NCBI RefSeq assembly: GCF_003987175.1
Contig: NZ_PIPM01000003.1
Span: forward strand, 1-64,000
Length of the DNA stretch: 64,000 bases
Source of the DNA: Aliidiomarina sanyensis
GTDB taxonomy: Bacteria > Pseudomonadota > Gammaproteobacteria > Enterobacterales > Alteromonadaceae
Reading direction: 5' to 3'
The number at the start of each line of letters is the position of its first letter. Position 1 is the first letter of the stretch. The notes beneath the pieces were generated by a model. It saw nothing but the letters and a program-made list of their open reading frames with translations, did no database searches and was not told where the DNA came from. The translations under genes were made by a program, and so were the position numbers. Of this stretch, positions 1 through 7,773 are shown one piece after another.

Positions 1-64
1 CTAATTTCAGGGCTTCTGCTTTAAATTCTTGTGTGTGGACTTTGCGTGTTTTATTTGCTTTCAT
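1..64 (-). CDS. IS3-family transposase OrfA, N-terminal 21 residues (partial)
   Basis: The minus strand encodes a protein that begins MKANKTRKVHTQEFKAEALK and runs off the window. The basic start followed by a T-x-EFKAEA motif is characteristic of the helix-turn-helix OrfA protein of IS3-family elements, which binds the element's ends and is usually extended into OrfB by a programmed -1 frameshift. A Shine-Dalgarno-like GAGGTG lies 5 bases before the ATG. Only the beginning is present, so activity cannot be judged. Confidence 0.8.
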   Translation of the reverse strand, partial: MKANKTRKVHTQEFKAEALKL

Positions 65-127
65 GATTCACCTCGTTAAGTGATTTTACTCACTTAGCTC
101 GGTGTCCAAAAGTACTGGTACGGATCA
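1..127 (-). mobile_element. Left end of an IS3-family insertion sequence (partial)
   Basis: The minus strand reads from a terminus beginning TGATCCGTACCAGTACTTTT at position 127, through a short leader, into the start of a small transposase orfA at 64. The TG dinucleotide start, the GGACACCG continuation of the end and a lysine-rich orfA beginning shortly inside are typical of IS3-family elements. A small inverted repeat (AAGTGA/TCACTT, 78-95) lies just upstream of orfA. The element is cut by the window edge, so the right end, orfB and the target duplication cannot be seen. It sits inside an abgT-type gene in the same orientation. The family call is confident; the exact terminal base is inferred from where the host reading frame loses family similarity. 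Confidence 0.8.
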
Positions 128-510
128 GGGAGCCATTTTTCAGGAATGCCGCGGCTGACTTTTTTCAAGACGGCTGCGAACAAGCCAGAATGCTCCGCGA
201 CACCGACCCCTAGCATCACGATCAAAATAACCCCAAGAACACCGCCACCAAAGCCAAGCCAATTCGCAAGCAGCGCGTTATCAAATAGCCAAACTACATT
301 TTCACTGGCGAGCATGTTGCGTATTTCATGCTGAACTGGCTCTCCAGCAGCACCAAACGTCTCAAAGGAGAGCCCACCAATCAGGGCAGTTAGAATCAGA
401 GTACCCGCTAAAAACCAAATAAAAAGAATAACCGGGTCAGGAATGCGTCGACCGACGCGTTCGACAAATGCAATAAAGCCAGTTTGGGATTCAGATGGAG
501 TGGATGACAC
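128..510 (-). pseudogene. AbgT-family transporter, N-terminal fragment interrupted by an IS element
   Basis: About 127 codons remain of a membrane transporter that begins MSSTPSESQTGFIAFVERVG. The region IPDPVILFIW near residue 25, followed by hydrophobic segments near 30-47 and 88-108, matches the N-terminus of the AbgT family (p-aminobenzoyl-glutamate importers and related antimetabolite exporters, normally about 500 residues). The frame loses similarity at residue 127, where the IS begins, and reaches a stop inside the IS at 94, adding about 11 foreign residues. The rest of the gene presumably lies beyond the window on the far side of the IS. The truncated product lacks most transmembrane helices and is almost certainly non-functional. 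Confidence 0.8.
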
Positions 511-532
511 GATGTTTCCTTGCTTTCGAGGT

Positions 533-582
533 AAAAAGACCTGTCTTACGGGACGCCATGAGGCATCCTAAAACAGGTCTTA
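533..582 (-). terminator. Rho-independent terminator of the DUF3667 gene
   Basis: Read on the minus strand, a long hairpin with arms AAGACCTGTTTTA and TAAGACAGGTCTT (one mismatch) and a second paired segment inside it (GGATGCC/GGCGTCC) is followed by TTTTT. It lies 34 bases after the stop of the gene at 616-1578 and just before the abgT fragment. It would separate the two transcripts. Confidence 0.75.
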
Positions 583-615
583 GGAAATGTCATCCCTCGA
601 TGACCATTACGGATT

Positions 616-1578
616 TCAGGTGCCGAGAACCGAAAGGATAATGGTGACAAACAACATGCACGCAAGAACAACGCTGTAGATAAAGCTGGTGAGAAAGAAC
701 TTAAATAGGGTCAGCCCCCATGATTGACGATAAAACCGTTTTTGCGTTAGAAGCAACATGATCGGAATCCACCACCATGCCACGATGACAAGCCACTCCA
801 GAGGCCAAATGAAAAGCTGCGGAATCGACCAGGTTAATATTTGATTTATCGCGAGAATAAACAGGAGGGAGAGTAAGATGAATCCATGCGTATGTAGCGC
901 TAATACCATATGCTCAACGTAATATCGGCCAGAGAGAATGTAGAGCCCTTTGAGCAATAGCGCAAAAATTGGGAGCATCACGAGCATGAACTGGGGTGCA
1001 AGTGAAAAAAATCGTTCGATAAAGATTTTCGGGTGTTGCTGTAAAAACTGAAGCTTCGCATTGATTTCGGCATTCTGAGCTTCGTCAAGGAACCCGATTT
1101 GTATCTCTCCCGTCCCCGAGCTGTATCGGGGCAATGAATCATCCCATTGCTCCTCAAATATTTGCTGAACGGCGGGATCATTCGTACCTAAAAATTGCAG
1201 CCCAGAACCCAGGTTAGAGAAAACAATGAAGGCAATCAACGAAACAAAAATATAGAGCCGCAACGGCGGAACATAAGGCGCTCGTTTCCCTGCCACATAT
1301 TGGTTCGAAAGAAAGGCTGGGCGTACCATCAGGGGGATCAAGGTTCGCCACAACCGGCCATCCCAATTCCCCATTTCGCCAAATAACTCAGTGATTAAAC
1401 GAAAGACATTGCGAATATAATTTTTATCTTCCTGTCCGCAAACATGACAAAATGCGCCGAGTAAAGGCGTATGACAATTTGCGCAACACGATGTTTTTGG
1501 GCTCACCTCATCGACTGATTCGCTTTGAGGCTCCGAACGCGCGGGATCGTCCGGAGTAGTGGGTGTAATTAGGGCCAT
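616..1578 (-). CDS. DUF3667 family membrane protein with N-terminal zinc-ribbon-like cysteines
   Basis: This 320-residue protein carries two CxxC pairs (Cys32/35 and Cys44/47, in the pattern CANC...GAFCHVCGQED), the hallmark of the DUF3667 family and probably a small zinc ribbon. It continues with about five hydrophobic segments from residue 105 to the end, so the cysteine domain should face the cytoplasm ahead of an integral membrane domain. No enzymatic motif is visible and the family's function is unknown. I chose the ATG at 1578, preceded by GGAG about 14 bases away; the frame also stays open to an upstream TTG at 1602. The gene is followed by its own hairpin terminator and appears monocistronic. 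Confidence 0.75.
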   Translation of the reverse strand: MALITPTTPDDPARSEPQSESVDEVSPKTSCCANCHTPLLGAFCHVCGQEDKNYIRNVFRLITELFGEMGNWDGRLWRTLIPLMVRPAFLSNQYVAGKRAPYVPPLRLYIFVSLIAFIVFSNLGSGLQFLGTNDPAVQQIFEEQWDDSLPRYSSGTGEIQIGFLDEAQNAEINAKLQFLQQHPKIFIERFFSLAPQFMLVMLPIFALLLKGLYILSGRYYVEHMVLALHTHGFILLSLLFILAINQILTWSIPQLFIWPLEWLVIVAWWWIPIMLLLTQKRFYRQSWGLTLFKFFLTSFIYSVVLACMLFVTIILSVLGT

Positions 1579-1657
1579 AAATGCGAAACCAGCTCCGAAC
1601 AATGCGTCTCAAACTTGGCTTAACTCTATACCTTAATTTCAGTCCCGCAAATAAAAT

Positions 1658-1783
1658 TTATGAATCGAGGTCATCTTGCCGCTTTTGTTCTTCTTTTCGA
1701 AACCACCAGATTAAATAGCCGGCAATCAATGCAATCACAGCAACCGGTATAAATACCAGCATTAAAATAGGACCGAATCCCAT
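1658..1783 (-). CDS. Small single-pass membrane protein (41 aa), function unknown
   Basis: A short reading frame encodes a peptide starting MGFGPILMLVFIPVAVIALI, with one transmembrane helix covering about residues 5-27 followed by a charged tail (WWFRKEEQKRQDDLDS). It has a strong ribosome-binding site, GGGGGA, 5 bases before the ATG. It lies 73 bp after the stop of the GGDEF-EAL gene at 1857-3668, on the same strand and with no hairpin between them, so it may be cotranscribed. I do not recognise a family. It is not a convincing CydX/YbgT homologue. The aromatic-plus-basic boundary after the helix suggests the N-terminus faces out and the charged tail faces in. Confidence 0.6.
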   Translation of the reverse strand: MGFGPILMLVFIPVAVIALIAGYLIWWFRKEEQKRQDDLDS

Positions 1784-1856
1784 AATATCCCCCTTTATTA
1801 TTTATTTTAGCTTGCCACAAACAAGGGGGAATGAAAACGATTGCCGAAGGTTCACG

Positions 1857-3668
1857 TTAGGACGCTTTACGTTTAAGCCATGTCTGTCTAAATACATCCG
1901 CAGGTAATGGCTTCCCGTACATAAAGCCCTGCACATACTGACAACCGAGTTCCTTGAGCATATCTGCTTGAGCTTGCGTTTCAACGCCTTCCGCTACAGC
2001 GGTGAGTTTTAAGTTCTTCGCCATCGCTAAGATGGTGCTGACCAGACTGGTATTATGTGCATCATCCGGGAGCTTGCTAACAAAGGAGCGGTCGATCTTC
2101 AACGTATTTACAGGAAAGCGGCTCAAGTAACTGAGTGATGAGTACCCAGTTCCAAAGTCGTCAATGGCAATGGATATCCCGCGATCTTGAAGCTTCTGAA
2201 GTAACCTCATGGCGCGCTCTGGCGAGCGCATCATGACGCTTTCCGTCACTTCTATGCCCAAATGGTGGCTCGGAATATCTTGGGTTGATTTGATAAAGTA
2301 ATCGACAAGATAAGGACTATCAAGCTGCTGCGCGGACACATTAATCGCCAATACACCAGGAAATTCAAAACCTGCATCCAACCATTCTCTGAGTTGCTGC
2401 GTCGCCGTGCGTACAACCCAGTCTCCTAACTCACGAATAAGGCCGCGTTCTTCTGCAAGCGCAATAAACTCAACCGGACTGACAGCTCCCCATCGCTCGT
2501 CGGTCCAACGGCAAAGTGCTTCAGCCCCTTTCAACTCACCGGTTCGAATATCAAACTGAGGTTGGTAATAAAGACTCAATTTATCGCTTCGAATCGCTTG
2601 TGCGAGGCGCTCAATTTTTGATTGCTGTTGCTGCAGATGCTCTCCCATGGAGGCATCATAAATTCGACTTTTCGTTTCAACTCGTTTTGCGTGTTCGAGT
2701 GCGATGCTTGCATGTTGGAATAACGAGCCCGACGCTTTTGTATCCATAGGATATTGCGCCGCCCCAACATTCACCTCAACAAATCGTTCCAGCTTGCTAT
2801 CAATTTTCACAGGATCATGAAACGCCGATTTTATCCGTTCAATCGCCAGTGCAAGATCAGCGCCACTCACGCGGGGCATAATAATGGCAAACTCATCACT
2901 TCCGAATCGGGCAAGGAACTCATGTTTTTCGCAGTATCTTTGGATACGGCGAGCCACCAAGCTAAGTAAAATATCACCCACATCATGCCCGTGCGTATCA
3001 TTGATTTCCTTAAAGCGCCGGATATCTAACACCACCAGACTCACAGGCCATTGTTCCCGCATCGCTTCATAAAGCTCTCGTTCGAGGCGCTCCGTAAAGG
3101 CAGCTCGGTTCGGAAGGCCGGTTATCGTATCCGTGTAGGCAAGTTCTCGAATGCGTGCCATGGTGGCCTGTCGCTCGAGTTCCACGCCAATTTGAGCTCC
3201 TGAGATCCTCAGAACCTGGCGCGAAACGTCCTCAAAATCAAGAGGCTGACTATGCATCACGCCGATTAAGCCAAGCTTCTCGCCCGCTCGATTGAGTAGC
3301 GGGAATCCCATATACGCTTGAATCCCAAGATCTGCCAACATAGTATCTTCAGGAAAAAGTTCAGCGACACCATCCGCGTAGTAGCAAGTATCCAGCGCTC
3401 CGACGGTTTCACAAGGCGTGCCGTGCAATGGGTATTCGCTAATTTTCTTGTGCCCTTGGGGCGTGTAGAAGCTAACCGGCGTGGCAACGTGGCGATGAGG
3501 ATGCATACGGGCGATCAGCACGTAATCGGCATTCAATAGATGTGAAAGACGTTGTGTAATCAGGTCAAAAAAAACGTCCTCGCCAACATGTGTAAAGCTG
3601 TCGGCAAGCTGTCTGAAAATATCTCCTGCATGCTTTGATAACGCATGATCGGCAAGACCAGAACTCAT
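1857..3668 (-). CDS. GAF-GGDEF-EAL protein, probable c-di-GMP phosphodiesterase
   Basis: This soluble 603-residue protein has an N-terminal GAF-like sensor domain (about residues 20-165), a GGDEF domain (about 175-345) and an EAL domain (about 355-600). The cyclase signature reads GSDEF at 256-260 and has no RxxD inhibitory site before it, so diguanylate cyclase activity is uncertain. The EAL domain keeps the residues needed to hydrolyse cyclic di-GMP: EAL at 383-385, INVSAQ near 442, EVTES near 473, DDFGTGYS at 503-510, LKIDRSFV near 523 and EGVET at 560-564. I infer a phosphodiesterase whose GGDEF domain may serve as a GTP-sensing regulator. It lies downstream of the phospholipase-D-family gene on the same strand, separated by 131 bp. 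The ATG at 3668 has only a weak, distant AAGGA. Confidence 0.88.
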   Translation of the reverse strand: MSSGLADHALSKHAGDIFRQLADSFTHVGEDVFFDLITQRLSHLLNADYVLIARMHPHRHVATPVSFYTPQGHKKISEYPLHGTPCETVGALDTCYYADGVAELFPEDTMLADLGIQAYMGFPLLNRAGEKLGLIGVMHSQPLDFEDVSRQVLRISGAQIGVELERQATMARIRELAYTDTITGLPNRAAFTERLERELYEAMREQWPVSLVVLDIRRFKEINDTHGHDVGDILLSLVARRIQRYCEKHEFLARFGSDEFAIIMPRVSGADLALAIERIKSAFHDPVKIDSKLERFVEVNVGAAQYPMDTKASGSLFQHASIALEHAKRVETKSRIYDASMGEHLQQQQSKIERLAQAIRSDKLSLYYQPQFDIRTGELKGAEALCRWTDERWGAVSPVEFIALAEERGLIRELGDWVVRTATQQLREWLDAGFEFPGVLAINVSAQQLDSPYLVDYFIKSTQDIPSHHLGIEVTESVMMRSPERAMRLLQKLQDRGISIAIDDFGTGYSSLSYLSRFPVNTLKIDRSFVSKLPDDAHNTSLVSTILAMAKNLKLTAVAEGVETQAQADMLKELGCQYVQGFMYGKPLPADVFRQTWLKRKAS

Positions 3669-3799
3669 AGCAGGCTATTTTTCCTTATGTGACATACATC
3701 GAACACTATATCGTTCTATTAAAGTAGCAGTAATATACTATTTGGTAGATGAGGGTTTCCCCTCAATTTTGCTCTAAACAACCGAATTTCATCGGAAAA

Positions 3800-5353
3800 T
3801 CATAACAACCAATCAATAGGAAGCCAGGAAAGCGTGCGGACTGCTGCTCGTTTAAAGCGCGTGGTATGCGGATCGACGTCGTGGCGTATAATTTCCCCTG
3901 CGTTTCTCTCAAGCCAATACAAGCGCCCTTGTGGGGATAATCTAAGCTCATATGCAAGGAGCGGCATGCGTTCAACAAAGGTTTGATCGATACGACGCGC
4001 GAGCTCTGGGCTCTCGATCACAAAGCCAAGTTCTGTGTTAAGGGCGACTGAGCGCGGATCAAAGTTAAATGAGCCGACAAAGATTCTTTCGCCATCCACC
4101 GCAAAGGTTTTTGCATGCAAACTCGCAGCACCACTGCCAAAGCGCGGCGGTGGTTCCTCCTCCGAGCCTCCATTATGCGAAATACGACGCATTTCAAAAA
4201 TACGGATACCTGCCTCTAACAGCGGCTTCCGCCATTTCGCGTAGCCCGCGTGCACAATGGCAACATCAGTCGCTGCAAGTGAGTTGGTTAGGATGGTGAT
4301 TTGTACCCCCTGCTCCGCCAGTGCAATGAGCGCATCGGTGCCCGCCCGCGTCGGCACAAAGTAGGGAGAAACAAGTTCAAAATAGCGCTCTGGATTACCA
4401 ATCGCACGCTGCAATTGGTAGGAAATCAGCTGTGCGCCTTCCGCATCACCGAGCCCCTTGGAGGGGTCATCACTCACCATAATGGCATTGGCCCAAATAA
4501 ATGGGAGTTCACCCGCCATCAATGCGCGCACGCGCGGCGTATTGGATACGGTTTGAAGGTACGCTGATACAGCTTCTTCCGCAGCCATCATTTCCGCGAT
4601 GGGTTCTGGCGCATAGCGAGAGCTTTTCCGTGTGACATCCGCCACAAAGTCGAGCGGGAAAGCCGACCGGCTTGCCCAAAAATGGTCAAAATCTAAGGAT
4701 ACCTCTTGCACAACCGGCCCAATTGCCAAAACATCAAGGTCAGCAAAGAGTAAGTTCTCATCCGTACCAAAGTAGCCGTCGCCAATATTGCGCCCACCGA
4801 CGATTGTTGCTTGATTATCCGCGGTGAACGATTTGTTGTGCATCCGCCGATTGGCGCGGTTGAAGTCTGTCACAAACCCCCAGACACGCGAATTCCGATG
4901 TACAAATGGGTTAAACAAGCGAACTTCAATATTCTCATGGGCGTGAAGATGATACAGCACCCCTTCAAGTGAGCGGGTATTCAAATCATCGAGCAACAGA
5001 CGGACTCGCACGCCACGTTCTGCAGCTTCGTAGAGTGCAGATAGAAGTAAGCGCCCTGTTTTATCGTTCCGCCAAATATAATATTGAACATCCAGTGTTT
5101 GCTCGGCGTTCTGAGCAAGCACAAGGCGCGCAGCGAAAGCATCGAGCGCATCATCCAATGGGTAGATACCAGATTTGCCGGGATGGAGGTCCACTTTCGG
5201 AGCAAACGATTGACCGAGTTGCGTTTGGCGCGATTCAGCTAGCCCCAACGCCGACGATTGCGTGCGACCGTCAAGCTCAGGGAGCGAAGCGCAGCCAATT
5301 AAAACAAGGATGCTTAGGATTGCAACAAGTGCGAGGCGCCAAAATCTTCCCAT
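3800..5353 (-). CDS. Phospholipase-D-family lipoprotein, ClsC (YmdC)-like
   Basis: The 517-residue protein begins with a lipoprotein signal peptide ending in LIGC (Cys21). The next residues are Ala-Ser, which predicts sorting to the outer membrane. Two HxKx4D phosphatidyltransferase motifs are complete: HNKSFTAD (His172, Lys174, Asp179) followed by GGRNIGDGYF, and HAKTFAVD (His413, Lys415, Asp420) followed by GSFNFDPRS. This architecture resembles E. coli ClsC (YmdC), which makes cardiolipin, but no YmdB partner is nearby and substrate preference cannot be read from sequence. I use the ATG at 5353; a GTG at 5374 is in frame but poorly placed. It sits between two c-di-GMP genes on the same strand. 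Confidence 0.8.
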   Translation of the reverse strand: MGRFWRLALVAILSILVLIGCASLPELDGRTQSSALGLAESRQTQLGQSFAPKVDLHPGKSGIYPLDDALDAFAARLVLAQNAEQTLDVQYYIWRNDKTGRLLLSALYEAAERGVRVRLLLDDLNTRSLEGVLYHLHAHENIEVRLFNPFVHRNSRVWGFVTDFNRANRRMHNKSFTADNQATIVGGRNIGDGYFGTDENLLFADLDVLAIGPVVQEVSLDFDHFWASRSAFPLDFVADVTRKSSRYAPEPIAEMMAAEEAVSAYLQTVSNTPRVRALMAGELPFIWANAIMVSDDPSKGLGDAEGAQLISYQLQRAIGNPERYFELVSPYFVPTRAGTDALIALAEQGVQITILTNSLAATDVAIVHAGYAKWRKPLLEAGIRIFEMRRISHNGGSEEEPPPRFGSGAASLHAKTFAVDGERIFVGSFNFDPRSVALNTELGFVIESPELARRIDQTFVERMPLLAYELRLSPQGRLYWLERNAGEIIRHDVDPHTTRFKRAAVRTLSWLPIDWLL

Positions 5354-5435
5354 CTTTATCTGATTCCCCTTCACCCTAAAAACTAGAGAGTTTCCGTACG
5401 TTATTCCGAGCGATGGCGAATTCTATCAGAGTTTA

Positions 5436-7682
5436 TTACGCAATGCTGCTGAACTCTTGCTCCAGCACCGAGAGTAATTTCGGTCGACAAAGGTAAAATC
5501 CTTGTGCAAACCCACAGCGGTGCTCCCTCAAAAAGGTTAGATGCTCTTGCGTTTCCACCCCTTCTCCGACCGCATCGACCCCCAACTCATGCGCAAGTGC
5601 TAGCATCGCGCGGGCGATCGGCTCGTAAGGGTGACTCGGGCCACTCGCGTGCACAAAGGTCCGATCGATCTTAATAATATCGATTGGCAGGGTTTGTAAA
5701 TAACGCAAACTCGAATAACCCGTTCCAAAATCATCGAGGGCAATCTTGAAACCTGCATCATGGAGCTCCTCAAGGGTCTGAACCGCATTGGAGAGCTCAC
5801 TGACCAGAACATTCTCCGTCAGCTCAATCACAATACATTCGGGCAACACCTTGTATTGACGTGTCATCTCAAGCAATTCTTCAAAAAAGCCTTGGCGATT
5901 TAATTGGATAGGCGAAAGATTCAAGCCCACCCGCTCCATGCCCAGCGCTTTGAGTCGTGGGATGTCTCGGCATACCTGCTCCAAGACCCATCGGCCAACC
6001 GCGATGATCTGCCCGGTCGTTTCTGCCAAGGTAATAAATTCACCAGGCGGAATAATGCCACGGGTTGGATGACGCCACCGAATCAAAACCTCAGCCCCAA
6101 CGACCTGACCATTTGTTCGGTATATGGGCTGATATTCCAAGAAAAACTCGTCGTTAGTTACGGCGGTATGGAGTTCATGGCGCATCATAACGTGGTGCTC
6201 TAACTTCTCATTGATTGCATCACTAAACCATTCGTAATTGTTATTCCCACGGCGCTTTGCTTTATACATAGCCATATCGGCTTGTTGAATAAGCACAGAG
6301 GGATTTTCTGTATCAGGCTGACTCAAACTTAGGCCGATACTTGCGGTCAGGGTTAAACGCCGCTCACCCACCGTAAAGGGCTCACTCACAGCCACGAGCA
6401 ACCGCTCTGCAATTCGGTTCGCGTCGGCCTCGTTAACTGGACTCGCTAAGACAACAACAAACTCATCACCACCAAAGCGGGCCAGCGTATCGCCATCGCG
6501 AATCAATCTAACCAAACGAACGGCCACCTGCTGCAATAAGCTGTCACCTACATCATGCCCTAAGCTATCGTTGATCGGTTTGAAGCCATCTAAATCAAGA
6601 AACATGACCGCAAGACTCTCGTTGTGGCGTTGCGCCGATCGCCATGCCTGCGCCAGCCGATCTTCAAGCAACATCCGGTTCGGCAATCGGGTCAATACAT
6701 CGTGGGTCGCATGCCAAGCCAACTCGTCTTCTTGCTGCTTGCGTTCCGTTACATCGTTCTGAATTCCAACAAAATGAGTCAGCTCGCCCGCGCTGTCCCG
6801 TACCGGTGCAATATACAAGTCATTCCAAAATAGGGTGCCATCTTTTCGATAGTTTTTGAGTGTTGTCTGAACATCTTTTTGCTTTATCAAGCGGTTTCGG
6901 ATCTGTTCGATTGCGCGAGGATCCGTGTCGGCTCCTTGCAACATCGAACAATTCCTTCCCAACATCTCATCCTTCGCATAGCCCGTCATTTTCTCAAAGG
7001 CTGGATTCACATAGACAAGCGGCCAACCCGGGCGCTTGGCGTCCGCAATGACCACGCCATTCACACTTGCTTCAACACCGCGTTTGAGGGTACTCAGCTC
7101 GGTTTGTTCTCGCTCACGCGTAAGAATAAGCACCGTCAGCTCCCTCGCTTGCTCCAACAAACGAAGGTGATCAGAACGAGGCTTCGAGACGCGCTTAAAA
7201 TACAACGCAAAGGTTCCAAGAATATCACCTTGCAGATCCATACATGGCTGCGACCAGCACGCCACAAGCCCGTACTGGTCTGCAAGCCCGAGGTATGACT
7301 GAAAACGCGCGTCCTGACGGAGGTCCGGCACAAAGACAGGTTGTTTATGAAAAGCGGCATCACCGCATGCCCCGTTTTTATCGGCAATCGGGAAGCCATG
7401 CAAATGCGCGAGAAAATCCTGCGGCAGGCCAATTGAAACAAAAGGGCTTAGCGTCTGCTTGTCCTGATCCGCAAGCATCACAGAACACATAGCGCCTGGA
7501 ATTTGTGCCTCGATCAAGCGACAAATTTCGCGCAACTTAAGGGACACATCCACATTACTTAAGACGAGCCGCAATGCAGCTTGCTCGGCGAGAAGCAACT
7601 GTTGATAGCGTTTCACTTGCCGTATATAAAACCCAACGACGCCCAAAAGAACCAAGGCAACGAAGATTAGAATAATCTGCAC
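5436..7682 (-). CDS. GAF-LOV-GGDEF-EAL protein, candidate blue-light-responsive c-di-GMP enzyme
   Basis: The 748-residue protein has an N-terminal membrane anchor (residues 2-20), a GAF domain (about 35-190), a PAS/LOV domain (about 200-315), GGDEF (about 320-490) and EAL (about 500-745). The PAS domain carries the LOV photoreceptor signature GRNCSMLQG with the adduct cysteine at Cys245. Its other flavin-contacting positions are present too: Asn244, Gln249, Asn277 and Asn287 in NYRKDGTLFWN, and Gln308. The usual Arg after Cys is Ser246. The cyclase motif GGDEF (404-408) is intact and preceded by an RDGD inhibitory site (395-398). The EAL motif reads EVL (531-533) but keeps Glu531, Asn588, DDFGTGYSS and Lys671. 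It starts at a GTG preceded by GAGGG. Confidence 0.85.
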   Translation of the reverse strand: MQIILIFVALVLLGVVGFYIRQVKRYQQLLLAEQAALRLVLSNVDVSLKLREICRLIEAQIPGAMCSVMLADQDKQTLSPFVSIGLPQDFLAHLHGFPIADKNGACGDAAFHKQPVFVPDLRQDARFQSYLGLADQYGLVACWSQPCMDLQGDILGTFALYFKRVSKPRSDHLRLLEQARELTVLILTREREQTELSTLKRGVEASVNGVVIADAKRPGWPLVYVNPAFEKMTGYAKDEMLGRNCSMLQGADTDPRAIEQIRNRLIKQKDVQTTLKNYRKDGTLFWNDLYIAPVRDSAGELTHFVGIQNDVTERKQQEDELAWHATHDVLTRLPNRMLLEDRLAQAWRSAQRHNESLAVMFLDLDGFKPINDSLGHDVGDSLLQQVAVRLVRLIRDGDTLARFGGDEFVVVLASPVNEADANRIAERLLVAVSEPFTVGERRLTLTASIGLSLSQPDTENPSVLIQQADMAMYKAKRRGNNNYEWFSDAINEKLEHHVMMRHELHTAVTNDEFFLEYQPIYRTNGQVVGAEVLIRWRHPTRGIIPPGEFITLAETTGQIIAVGRWVLEQVCRDIPRLKALGMERVGLNLSPIQLNRQGFFEELLEMTRQYKVLPECIVIELTENVLVSELSNAVQTLEELHDAGFKIALDDFGTGYSSLRYLQTLPIDIIKIDRTFVHASGPSHPYEPIARAMLALAHELGVDAVGEGVETQEHLTFLREHRCGFAQGFYLCRPKLLSVLEQEFSSIA

Positions 7683-7773
7683 GAGAATCCCTCAGTTTAA
7701 AACCGTCATCCATTTATCGGGTATCTCACAGGTATACGTCATAAACGGTATTTCTGCCCAACTTGATGCGGAA

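Noticed and set aside
1658-1783. Small membrane peptide as a CydX subunit
   Set aside because: It is 14 kb from the cyd operon, lacks the CydX sequence pattern and has a long charged tail.
3750-3765. Small hairpin TGAGGG/CCCTCA between the phospholipase-D gene and the GGDEF-EAL gene
   Set aside because: The stem is only 6 bp and lacks a T run in either direction, so I do not call a terminator.
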